Origin: Nocardioides sp. Soil797
GTDB taxonomy: Bacteria > Actinomycetota > Actinomycetes > Propionibacteriales > Nocardioidaceae
Assembly (NCBI GenBank): GCA_001429555.1
Contig: LMSR01000017.1
Coordinates: 281,051-345,050, forward strand
Length of the DNA stretch: 64,000 nucleotides
Reading direction: 5' to 3'
This document shows positions 1-8,400 of the stretch, in pieces. A program made the translations under genes and the position numbers. A model generated the notes under the pieces. That model was not told the DNA's origin and made no database searches. It worked only from the letters and a program-made list of their open reading frames with translations. Position 1 is the stretch's first letter, and each line of letters starts with the position of its first letter.

Positions 1-161
1 TGGATCGAGGAGAAGACGGCGATCGCCATCACGAACACGCCGAGGCTGCGGCCGGCGATGTAGAAGTCTCCGCTGGTCTTGGTCTGGCGCGTCGCCCAGA
101 CGCCGATCATCAGTACGACGACGAGGTACGCCGCCACGATGGCGATGATGGTCATGCTCAT
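1..161 (-). CDS. Sodium:solute symporter family transporter, N-terminal part (cut by window edge)
   Basis: Only about 53 N-terminal residues are present; the gene runs off the left edge. They contain a first hydrophobic helix (IIAIVAAYLVVVLMIGVW), a short loop and the segment GDFYIAGRSLG, typical of the first transmembrane segments of the SSS (sodium:solute symporter) family, which imports small organic solutes with Na+. The ATG overlaps the stop of the upstream membrane-protein gene (ATGA), so the two are probably translationally coupled. It is the third gene of a minus-strand run that starts with a catabolic-type HMG-CoA reductase, which makes a mevalonate-like acid a candidate substrate. 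That is inference from context: SSS members also carry proline, acetate or pantothenate, and panB lies 4 kb away. Confidence 0.8.
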   Translation of the reverse strand, partial: MSMTIIAIVAAYLVVVLMIGVWATRQTKTSGDFYIAGRSLGVFVMAIAVFSSI

Positions 162-598
162 GCGCGGTCTCCCAGAGCCTGGTCGCCACGGGCGACGCTT
201 CGGTTGTGTGGTTCATCGATCACGTCGTCGGACATGATCCGGTTGTGGAACAGGGCATAGAGCCCACCCACGACCAGGCCGAAGGGCCAGATCGCGAAGA
301 AGTAGATGGCGGTCGTGGGGACGACACCTGCCACCAGGTTGGTGCTCGCGCCTCCGTCGCCCTGCATGGCGACCTCGAGCCAGAGATAGAACGCGAGGTA
401 GCCGAGCGGGACGCCGATGCCCATCCACATCAGCACCGAGTCGCGGCTGCGCCGGGTGCCGACCCCTAGAAGGATGATCACGCCGATCACGACGAGGTAG
501 GGGTAGAGCACCACCCGCCAGGACGTGGTCAGCATCCCGGCGATCATGATGCAGGCGAGGAGCAGCAGCAACATCACCAGTCGATCTGTCGATCGCAT
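158..598 (-). CDS. Small four-TM membrane protein between HMG-CoA reductase and symporter
   Basis: 146 residues with about four hydrophobic helices (near residues 8-25, 31-50, 58-80 and 95-125) and a hydrophilic C-terminal tail. I do not recognise the family. The start is the ATG at 598, preceded by AGGAGA at good spacing; an upstream in-frame start would overlap the HMG-CoA reductase end. It begins 38 nt after that gene and its stop overlaps the symporter start, so it most likely acts with the symporter, for example as an accessory subunit. Small membrane proteins often precede SSS transporters (YhdT before PanF in E. coli is a known case), but the four-helix pattern here differs from YhdT. 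Function unknown. Confidence 0.75.
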   Translation of the reverse strand: MRSTDRLVMLLLLLACIMIAGMLTTSWRVVLYPYLVVIGVIILLGVGTRRSRDSVLMWMGIGVPLGYLAFYLWLEVAMQGDGGASTNLVAGVVPTTAIYFFAIWPFGLVVGGLYALFHNRIMSDDVIDEPHNRSVARGDQALGDRA

Positions 599-636
599 GT
601 CGTTTCTCCTGTTGGTTGTGCGGATTCGGGCGCCGG

Positions 637-1809
637 TCACTGGGTGACCGATGTGGTGGTCCTGCGGGTGTGCAGCGCCATGTGGCCGCGCTGGATCCCC
701 TCGGTGGCGAGGGCGCGCAGCGCCGCGACGTTCTGGGCGAGTCCGGTGGCGGCGATGATCTCGGCGACCTGCGCAGCGTGGGAGACCTCCATGAGGCGCA
801 GGGCAGCCCGGGCGGTGGGATGGCTGCGGGTGGCGCCGCCGATGATGCCGACCGCCATCGGCAGCTCCATGCTGGCCGTGAGGTCGCCGTCCGCGTTCTT
901 CTCGAAGTGCGAGAGGGAGGTGTAGCGACCGTCGGCACTGATCGCATGGGAGTGCGCCCCGGCCTCGATCGCCCGGGTGTCATTGCCCGTGGCGAGGGCC
1001 ACGGCAGTGATCCCGTTCATGATGCCCTTGTTGTGGGTCGCTGCCCGATAGGGATCCGCCTCGGCCAGGGCCGCCGCGGCCACCATGTCGTCGACGACCT
1101 GGGGGCCGCCGAGCTCGGCGGCATCGAACGTTGCGTGCGCGCGCACCAGTCGCAGGTCGGCCTTGTTGGTCAGGATGCGCAGCAGTGCTCGGCCTCCGGC
1201 CAACTCGGCGATGCGTGGGGCGAGTGCCTCGGCCATCGTGTTGACCGCGTTGGCGCCCATCGCATCACGCACGTCGACGAGCAAGTGCACGACCAGGTGG
1301 TCGCCGACGTGGGTCGAGACGATGCGGGCGCTGATGTCGCGCAGTCCGCCGCCGAACGAGACGAGGGCCGGGTCCTCGGCGTCACCGGAGGCCATCAGCT
1401 CTTCCCGTGCCGCCAGCACCCGGAGCCGGGCACCGTGGGGGTCGGCGACGTCCAGGACCTGGACCTGGGCCTGCATCACGGCCGGCGTGCTGGTGGCATG
1501 GAAGCCTCCGGTGACTCGGGCGATCCGTGCGGCATTGCTGGCCGCGGCGACGACCGAGGGTTCCTCGGTGGCCATCGGCACCAGGAGCTCGACGCCGTTG
1601 ATGATGAAGTTGGTTGCGACTCCCACCGGGATCCCGATCAGACCGACCACGTTCTCGACCATCTGGTCGGCGGCATCGATGCCCAGCCCACCGGTCTCAC
1701 CGAGGGCGTCGAGGTCGCCCTCGGAGAGCCCGGCGGCCTCCGCCGCGATGTCGCGCCGCTGTGCCGGTGAGGCATTGCGGAAGTCCTTCAACCTGGTTGT
1801 CCTGGCCAC
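637..1809 (-). CDS. mvaA: Hydroxymethylglutaryl-CoA reductase, class II (degradative type)
   Basis: 390 residues, GTG start with GGGAG upstream. It interconverts HMG-CoA and mevalonate. The sequence closely resembles the Pseudomonas mevalonii enzyme as I remember it: ENVVG near 52, EEPS with Glu83, DAMGANAVNTMAE near 182, NKGIMNG with Lys261, GNDTRA with Asp277, and C-terminal GHMALH with His376. These match the Glu/Lys/Asp/His catalytic set. Class II enzymes often run in the oxidative, mevalonate-consuming direction. No other mevalonate-pathway gene (synthase, kinases, decarboxylase) lies near; instead a membrane protein and a symporter follow in the same run. That context suggests uptake and breakdown of mevalonate rather than isoprenoid synthesis. 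HMG-CoA lyase is not in the window. Confidence 0.93.
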   Translation of the reverse strand: MARTTRLKDFRNASPAQRRDIAAEAAGLSEGDLDALGETGGLGIDAADQMVENVVGLIGIPVGVATNFIINGVELLVPMATEEPSVVAAASNAARIARVTGGFHATSTPAVMQAQVQVLDVADPHGARLRVLAAREELMASGDAEDPALVSFGGGLRDISARIVSTHVGDHLVVHLLVDVRDAMGANAVNTMAEALAPRIAELAGGRALLRILTNKADLRLVRAHATFDAAELGGPQVVDDMVAAAALAEADPYRAATHNKGIMNGITAVALATGNDTRAIEAGAHSHAISADGRYTSLSHFEKNADGDLTASMELPMAVGIIGGATRSHPTARAALRLMEVSHAAQVAEIIAATGLAQNVAALRALATEGIQRGHMALHTRRTTTSVTQ

Positions 1810-1964
1810 TCGCTGCTCCCTGTGTCACACGCCGTACGCCGCGAGGGCGCCCTGGGTCCTGTCGCTCAGCGGTTCCGCTGGCGCTGGTCACACTAGGGAC
1901 GGAAGTGACGTGGAGCACATGGGTGAACCGTCCACAACCTCGGAACTTCCCATGGATGAATTCT

Positions 1965-3878
1965 CTACATCGAGTGGATGAGCGTGTGGAGTCGGACCGC
2001 CACGGAGATCCGGAACAGTGGATCCGGCTCGCGCCAGTCATCGCCGAGCAGTGTGGTGATGCGTTCCAGTCGTTGCAGGACGGTGTTGACGTGCACATGC
2101 AGTTGGCGGGCGGCCGCGGTCGGGCTGGCCTGTGTGTCCAGATAGGTGTGCAGGGTGGTGAGCAGTTCGCCGTCACGTTGCAGGTCCCACCTCAGGACGG
2201 GCCCGATCATCGCGTCGATGAAACCGAGCAGCTCGTCGTCGCCGGCACCGAACATGGCCAGGTAGGGCTTGTACGCGTGGGCATCGACGACGCCGTCGAC
2301 ACGGCCCAACGTGTCGAGCAGCCCGGCGCAGCGTCGTGCGGTCTCGTAGGCCGTGGGCAGGCCGTCGACCGAATGCACGGGTGGGGCAGCGATGAGCAGG
2401 GCGGGGGAGTCGGGGTATCGGGCCAGGCGGTGCCGGGCCTCGGTGGCGACCGCCTGCGCGTCCTCACCGGTGGACAGTGCCACCAGGAGCTCGTGCTCCT
2501 CGCCGGCGAGCACGGTTTCCGGCAACTGGCGCAGGGCGTCGAGCGCCAGACGACGTACGTCGGGAGGCACGACCGCGACGACGACGGAACGCACCCGATC
2601 GAGGTGCATCCCGCGGCCGCGGGCACGAGCAAGGATTCCCTCGTTGTCGGGCGTGCGCGGGTTGAGCACGTCGGTGATCAGCTCGTCACTGACCCGGTTC
2701 TCGGCATCGGTGACGGCATCCTGTTTCAGGGTCACCAGTGCCATGATCTGGGCCGCTCGCTCGACGGTGCGTCGTTCGACGGCGCCGAACTCGAGCTCGC
2801 CCGGCCCGAGCAGCAGTGCGCCGAGGACCGCGTCGTCCGACACGACCGCAACCGCGAAGTCGTGTTCGTCGGAGTCCGGGCTGATCCGGACGCACTGGCC
2901 CGATTGTCGGCTCTCATGGATGGCCGCGCGCACCGCCTCGGACGGCGCCTCGGGCGACGGGGTGCCGAGAGCATCGGCGGTGGGGGAGAGATTCCTGTCG
3001 AGCACCACGACTCGTCGGTCGAGGGCGCTGCTCAGCGTGGCCGCGATCTCCCGGGACGACCCACCGCCGACCACCACCGACGTGAGGTCCTCGTGCACCC
3101 GGGTGGAGCGCTCCATTGCGGCCAGGTTCCCCGCGAGCACCTCCGTCGCCTCCCTGGCCTGCTGCGTCGAGGACCGGGCCGCCTCCAGCAGGCGCGCGGT
3201 CTGCAGCACGATGGCGGCGTGGTCGGCGAAGGCGCTGAGCAGCGCGACCTCGTCCGGGCTGAACTCGTAGGTGGTCCGGTTGGCCGCGAACAGTGCGCCG
3301 AGCACTTCGGTGCCCGCCAGCAGTGGTACGCCGAGCAACGACACGAGCCCCTCGGCCGCGACGGCGTCGTCGATGCCGCTCTCGTGGGGGATGTCACGGG
3401 TCTTCTGGTAGGCCGAGGTCCACTGCGGTGTGCGGTGCTTGACGACCTTGCTGGCCAGGCCCATGCCCACCGGCACCAACAGGTCACGCAGCTCAGGAGC
3501 CACGACTCCGGAGGTGGTGCGTACCTTGAGGGCATCGTCGTGGTGTTCGGTGAGGTAGGCGACGTCGGCGCCCATCAACCCGCGGGCCCGGTCGACGAGT
3601 CGCTCCAAGAGGGTGTCCACGTCGCGCAGCTCGACGAGCTCGCGGATGCCGGCAAGGATCGCCGAGATCTCCTGCTCGCGGCGCTTCCATCGCCACAATG
3701 ATCCGCGGACCTGCTCCGCCTGGGCCTCGAGCTGAGCGGCGGCCTCGGCGCTGATCGGCTCGGAGGCCAGCACTGCGTGGATGTTCGACGTGGCGAGGTT
3801 GTCCGAGGTGATCAGGTCTAGGACCTTCCTCACGGCATCGACAGACACTCCGGTCGGTGGCAGCGCGTCAGGTTCCAT
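1965..3878 (-). CDS. PucR-family transcriptional regulator with GAF domain
   Basis: About 637 residues from the ATG at 3878. An N-terminal helical stretch with many Glu/Gln is followed by a GAF sensor domain (about residues 85-235; it includes LLVPVGMGLASKVV and SLLGVPLLAG), a middle region resembling the PucR/CdaR diguanylate-like domain, and a C-terminal PucR helix-turn-helix (SPTAAARQLHVHVNTVLQRL) at about 590-615. Such proteins sense a small molecule and activate catabolic genes. It lies 155 bp upstream of the HMG-CoA reductase run on the same strand, so it is the natural candidate regulator of that run. The start is uncertain: codons upstream are open back to panB and no strong ribosome site precedes the chosen ATG. 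Confidence 0.85.
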   Translation of the reverse strand: MEPDALPPTGVSVDAVRKVLDLITSDNLATSNIHAVLASEPISAEAAAQLEAQAEQVRGSLWRWKRREQEISAILAGIRELVELRDVDTLLERLVDRARGLMGADVAYLTEHHDDALKVRTTSGVVAPELRDLLVPVGMGLASKVVKHRTPQWTSAYQKTRDIPHESGIDDAVAAEGLVSLLGVPLLAGTEVLGALFAANRTTYEFSPDEVALLSAFADHAAIVLQTARLLEAARSSTQQAREATEVLAGNLAAMERSTRVHEDLTSVVVGGGSSREIAATLSSALDRRVVVLDRNLSPTADALGTPSPEAPSEAVRAAIHESRQSGQCVRISPDSDEHDFAVAVVSDDAVLGALLLGPGELEFGAVERRTVERAAQIMALVTLKQDAVTDAENRVSDELITDVLNPRTPDNEGILARARGRGMHLDRVRSVVVAVVPPDVRRLALDALRQLPETVLAGEEHELLVALSTGEDAQAVATEARHRLARYPDSPALLIAAPPVHSVDGLPTAYETARRCAGLLDTLGRVDGVVDAHAYKPYLAMFGAGDDELLGFIDAMIGPVLRWDLQRDGELLTTLHTYLDTQASPTAAARQLHVHVNTVLQRLERITTLLGDDWREPDPLFRISVAVRLHTLIHSM

Positions 3879-3966
3879 GGCGTCCGCAGCGTACTCCGAC
3901 GCCCGGTCTCCGTGCCGGTCTGCCACGAGGAGCTGGGCGTGGGTGCCCGACTCCTCGTGGGTCGGC

Positions 3967-4842
3967 TCAGAAGGTGTGCTCCTCGGCGGGGAAGGCGCCG
4001 GACTGGACGTCGGCGACGTACTCCTTGGCCGCCGAGAGGAGTACGCCGTGCACGTCGGCGTACTGCTTGACGAAGCGGGCCATCTTGCCGGTGCGCAGCC
4101 CGAAGGCGTCCTGCCAGACCAGCACCTGTCCGTCTGTCTGGTTGCCACCGCCGATGCCGATCGTCACCATGTCGAGCTCGCGAGTGATCTCGCCGGCGAT
4201 GTCGCCGGGCACCATCTCCATGACCACGGCGAACGCGCCGGCCTCCTGCACTGCGCGGGCGTCGGCTTTGATCCGGTCGCCAGCCTCACCGCGACCCTGG
4301 ACGCGGTACCCGCCGAGAGTGTGCTCGCTCTGCGGAGTGAATCCGATGTGCGCGACGACCGGGATGCCGCCCTGGGTGAGTTTCTCGATCACCGGCGCCA
4401 TCTCGATGCCGCCCTCGAGCTTGACGGCGTGGGCTCCGGCTTCCTTCATGAATCGCACGGCGGTCAGGTAGCCCTGCTCGGGGGAGGCCTGGTAGCTGCC
4501 GAAGGGGAGATCCGCGACCACCATGGCGCGTTTCGCGCTCCGCGCCACCGCACGGGTCAGCGGGATGAGCTCGTCGACAGTGATGGGCAGGGAGGTCTCG
4601 TTGCCGAGCACGTTGTTGGAGGCGGAGTCGCCCACCAGAAGCATGTCGACACCCGCCTCGTCGAAGGTCTGCGCGGTGTACATGTCGTAGGCGGTGAGCA
4701 TGCTGACCTTCTCACCGCGCTCCTTCATCTCCCGGAGGTGATGGGTGCGGACCCGCTTGACCGGCTTGGCCGTGGTCGCTGCGGCACCGCTGCCGTACGG
4801 CGAAGCCTCCTGCGCCTGATCGGGTGCGCTGTGCTCACTCAT
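3967..4842 (-). CDS. panB: 3-methyl-2-oxobutanoate hydroxymethyltransferase
   Basis: 291 residues; ATG preceded by AGGAGA. It transfers a hydroxymethyl group from methylenetetrahydrofolate to 2-oxoisovalerate, giving ketopantoate, the first committed step to pantothenate and CoA. Visible family signatures are the metal-binding GDSASN region, the substrate segment VKLEGG, GHIGFTPQS, and the long TIM-barrel pattern ending in a short acidic tail. The first 30 or so residues are low-complexity (Ala/Ser/Gln-rich) before the conserved core begins at KRVRTHHL, a common extension in actinobacterial PanB. It stands alone: panC and panD are not adjacent. The PucR regulator follows 88 bp downstream on the same strand, so readthrough is possible. 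Confidence 0.95.
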   Translation of the reverse strand: MSEHSAPDQAQEASPYGSGAAATTAKPVKRVRTHHLREMKERGEKVSMLTAYDMYTAQTFDEAGVDMLLVGDSASNNVLGNETSLPITVDELIPLTRAVARSAKRAMVVADLPFGSYQASPEQGYLTAVRFMKEAGAHAVKLEGGIEMAPVIEKLTQGGIPVVAHIGFTPQSEHTLGGYRVQGRGEAGDRIKADARAVQEAGAFAVVMEMVPGDIAGEITRELDMVTIGIGGGNQTDGQVLVWQDAFGLRTGKMARFVKQYADVHGVLLSAAKEYVADVQSGAFPAEEHTF

Positions 4843-5017
4843 GGGTTCTCCTGATGTGCTCTCGAGGCTCCCTGGTGGAGTCCCCGGACCAAGGCCAAGG
4901 CTAGTGCCGGAAGCGGCGTTCGCACTGTGGCGCCGGTCACGGAACGTCGCCCTTGCCGACCCGGTGCTGCGGGGCGGAGCGCTGGCCGGAATCGGCCGGA
5001 CGCGGCACAGTGGACGC

Positions 5018-5374
5018 ATGACTCCACTGCATGCCCTGGCCACGGCTTCCTACGCAGCGATCGGCGCGGTGGCCCTGGCCCAGCCGGGCCGGATTCCCGA
5101 GCTGTTCGGAGGTACGGCGCCGACCGCCGACTCGCGCAACGAGATCCGCGCGGTGTACGGCGGCCTGACGTTGGCGATGGCCGGCATCGGGGTGAAGTCA
5201 CCCATGGTGATCGGGGCCCTCAGCCTCGGCATGGCGACCGGCCGCGCGGCGTCCGTCGTGGTCGAGCCGGAGTCGACGATGTTGACCAAGGCGTTCGTCG
5301 GCATGGAGGTGGGCCTCGCCGCGGCGTACGTCCTCGCGGCCCGGAGTGTGCGGCGTACCGCCCGCAACGATTGA
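5018..5374 (+). CDS. Small integral membrane protein, DUF4345-like
   Basis: 118 residues from the ATG at 5018. About four short hydrophobic segments are separated by a loop with AVYGGLTLAMAG, which resembles small membrane proteins of the DUF4345/DUF4267 type; I am not certain of the assignment. Function unknown. The gene is divergent from panB (176 bp gap). A CACAGT hexamer ends 6 nt before the ATG, so the message may be leaderless; no Shine-Dalgarno sequence is visible. It converges on the large protease gene, with a strong hairpin between the two. Confidence 0.7.
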   Translation: MTPLHALATASYAAIGAVALAQPGRIPELFGGTAPTADSRNEIRAVYGGLTLAMAGIGVKSPMVIGALSLGMATGRAASVVVEPESTMLTKAFVGMEVGLAAAYVLAARSVRRTARND

Positions 5375-5386
5375 CGGCTCGGCCGT

Positions 5387-5427
5387 CAACAAGTGCCAGT
5401 TCGCGCAGCAACAAGTGCCAGTTCGCG
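5387..5427. repeat. Two close copies of a 19-bp intergenic word
   Basis: The word CAACAAGTGCCAGTTCGCG occurs at 5387-5405 and again, identical, at 5409-5427. It lies just past the stop of the upstream gene and before the terminator hairpin. It is not coding in a recognisable way. It resembles the AAGTGGCCATTTCG words near 59390. Confidence 0.8.
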
Positions 5428-5440
5428 GAGCAAGAAAGCG

Positions 5441-5475
5441 TCTGCCCCCGGAACGCGGTGCGTTCCGGGGGCAGA
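5441..5475. terminator. Bidirectional hairpin terminator between convergent genes
   Basis: A perfect 15-bp inverted repeat (TCTGCCCCCGGAACG and its complement, 5441-5455 and 5461-5475) closes a 5-nt loop. It sits between the plus-strand membrane-protein gene ending at 5374 and the minus-strand protease gene ending at 5491, where it can stop transcription from both sides. There is no long T-run, as is usual in actinobacteria. Confidence 0.8.
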
Positions 5476-5490
5476 CCCTGTCAATTCAGA

Positions 5491-8400
5491 TCAGCAGCCG
5501 GTCTTCTTGAGTCCGAAGTCGGCCGTGGTCGTCTTCTTCCCCTTGATCCGCACCTTGCGGAACTGCGGCTGGAAGCCGTCCTTGGCGGCAATCAGACGCA
5601 GCGGCGTGTACGCCGAGTTGAACCAGCTGGCGTAGGTTCCGTCAGCAGCCGTCTCGAACGTCCATGCGTTCTCACCGGACTCGGCCTGCACGGTGGCACC
5701 CGCGATCGGGCTGGGCTCCCCGGCACACGAGATGCCGGTGACGCGGCCCATCAGCTTGCCCCAGGTGCCGGGAGGCGTGACCTCCATGGTCACGTCGATC
5801 GGCGTGATCTTCTGGGGGGTGTCCTCCTTGATCCCGACCTTGGCCGTGTACGTGCCCGGCTGGGCGACGTTCGGGTCCATCGTGATCTTCACCATGACCG
5901 ACTGGCCGGGGGCCAGGATGGCCTTGGCCGGCGACACGGAGAGCCACTCGACGTCTGCGGCAGTGGTGCCACAGTCCTCCATGCCCGGCAGCATCTCGCT
6001 GTCCGGAGCGGCGTTGAAGTTGCCGGAGGAACCGCCGATCTTGTAGACCCCACACGAAGCTCCGCCGCGGTAACGCGGGGTGTTGGAGTTCGGCAGGTCG
6101 ACCCACGTCTCGGACGCGGTGTCGTAGGCGAAGGTGGCGTTGCTGATCGCCCCGGCCTGGACGCCACCGTTGACCACGAGCATGCCGTTGGCCACGGCGT
6201 ACTGGCTGGCCCAGGTGTCGGTCGGGGCGTCTTCGATCGCCGTCCACGAGTCGGCACCCGGGTCGTAGACGTAGCTGTGGGCCGTGCCCGCAGCTCCGCC
6301 GTTGCCGCCGGTGCAGTAGACCTTGCCGTCGATGCCCCCACAGGAGGCGAACGCCACCGGCTCGGGGTAGTCGGCCAGGGTCGCCCAGCTGTCGCTGGCT
6401 GCGTCGTACGCCGCCACCTCGTTGGACATCGGCGTGCATGCCGCGCTCGTGCAACCACCGACGACGTAGAGCTTGCCGTCGACGACTGCCTGACCAGCGG
6501 CCGCCAGCTCGACCGGGGAGTCGGCCTTGGCCGTCCACGAGTCAGCGCTGGGGTCGTAGGCCCAGGTCGACGGGGACGGACCCGCGTCGGCCCAACCACC
6601 GGTGACGATGATCTGACCGTCGACGACTCCCGCAGCAACAGCGTTGCGTGCCTCCGGAAGGTCGGCCTTGGCCGTCCAGGCCAGGGCCTCGGGGTCGTAG
6701 GCGTTCAGCGCAGAGGTCGAAGCCGTTCCGTCGCCACCGGCGATCGAGTAGCCGATGCCGTCGACGTAGACCACCCGGTTGTCCATGATGTTGGTCGGGT
6801 AGTCAGCGATGTCCACCCACGGGTCGTCGTGCGGGCCGTTCACCGTGGGCGTCTTCTGGTTCGTGCCCATGGAGGACTTCTTGGCCTGCTTGCCGAATGA
6901 CGTGTCGACCTTCAGTCGCTGCAGGGGTGCACCTTCGGCGGCCATCAGCTCCTTCTTCGTGGTGCGGGAACCGTCGGCGGACAGCATCTCGAAGCCACCC
7001 TTGAGCTCGTTGAACTCCAGGTTGGCCGGGATGGATCCGTCGTTGGTCACCTCGACCTTCCGGGTCACGGGTGCCGCACCGAGCCGCTTGGTCGCCGAGA
7101 CCTTGCCGGGGGTCACCACGAGATGGCCGGATCCCAGTGAGTAGTCCTGACGGGTGGCGTCGTCGGCCGCGACGTCGACGGACGCCGTGATGGTCTCGAA
7201 GCCGCTCGTGGTGGCGGTGAACTTGTGCGTCCCGGTCTCGGGCGAGAACAGCGAGTAGAAGCCGTCGGCGAGGTTCTCGTCGTCCGGCGTCGCCTTCGTG
7301 CTGGCCTTGACGTCAGCGTTGTCCTCGCTGGTCACCGAGGCACCGTTGATGCCCTCACCGGTCTGGGTGTTCGAGACGTTGCCGACCACGAGACCACCCT
7401 CGACGGCCTCACAGGAGCGGCTGCCGATGAACACGTCATCGACCTGCCACCACCAGTTGTAGCTGGCGTCGTAGTAGTGGAAGCGGACCTGCACGGCCGA
7501 CTGGTTGGCGGCCGACGGCAGCTGCACGACGTCCTCCCGGGGACCACGGACGTCGGCGGTCTGGCTGAGCACCGTCTCCCAGGTCTCGCCGCCGTCGATG
7601 CTGACATCCACGTCGGCGGTGTCACCGAGGTTGTTGTAGTCCTGCTTGAAACCGACCGCGGGGCTGTCCACGTCCGACATGTCGATGACCGGGCTGACCA
7701 GCGACGTGTCCTGGTTGCCGCCGCTGCCGAAGAAGTCACTGTCGACGATGGCGAAGCCGTCACTGCCTCCGGTCAGGTTGTCGCGGCCGCCCGGGTTGTC
7801 GAACTGCCAGGCCTGGCCGCTGTCGGCGTTGTCCACGACGGTCCAGCCGTCGGGAACCGAACCGGAGTCGAACGACTCCGTGGTGCCTGCCGTCTGGTAC
7901 TCGTAACCGCGGGCCTCACAGGTGGCCGGGTCGACCTCGACCGCGAAGTCTGCGGTGGTGTCGCTGCCGCCCACCTCCACGGTCTCCGTGGTGGACGTGT
8001 AACCGGCGTACTGCGACACGACCGTCACGTCGTACGACGCGTTGCCGGGCACGCTGATCTCGTAGGCACCCGTCTCCGGGTCCGTGAAGACCGGGTCCGC
8101 GCCCGAGACCGAGACCTTGGCGTAGAGCGGCCAGTCATGGCCACTTCCGTCATTGACCGTGCCACTGAGGGTGACCGCAGCCGCGGAGACCAACGCAAAG
8201 TCCTGCGTGGTGGTGGTGTCCGCAGAGACGGTGACGTCGGCGGTGGCCGTCTGGTAGCCGAACTTCTCGGCGGTGGCCGTGTAGTCACCGGAGACCAGGC
8301 GAGCCGAGTAGGTGCCGTCGGCGGCGGTGGTCACGGTGCGGTCCGACTCACCGTCGAGGGTGATCTCGGCGCCGGCCAGCGGGTCGCCGCTCTCGTCGTC

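Noticed and set aside
4927..6900. Plus-strand open frame of 657 codons
   Set aside because: It covers the small membrane gene out of frame, the terminator and the protease antisense; no motifs.
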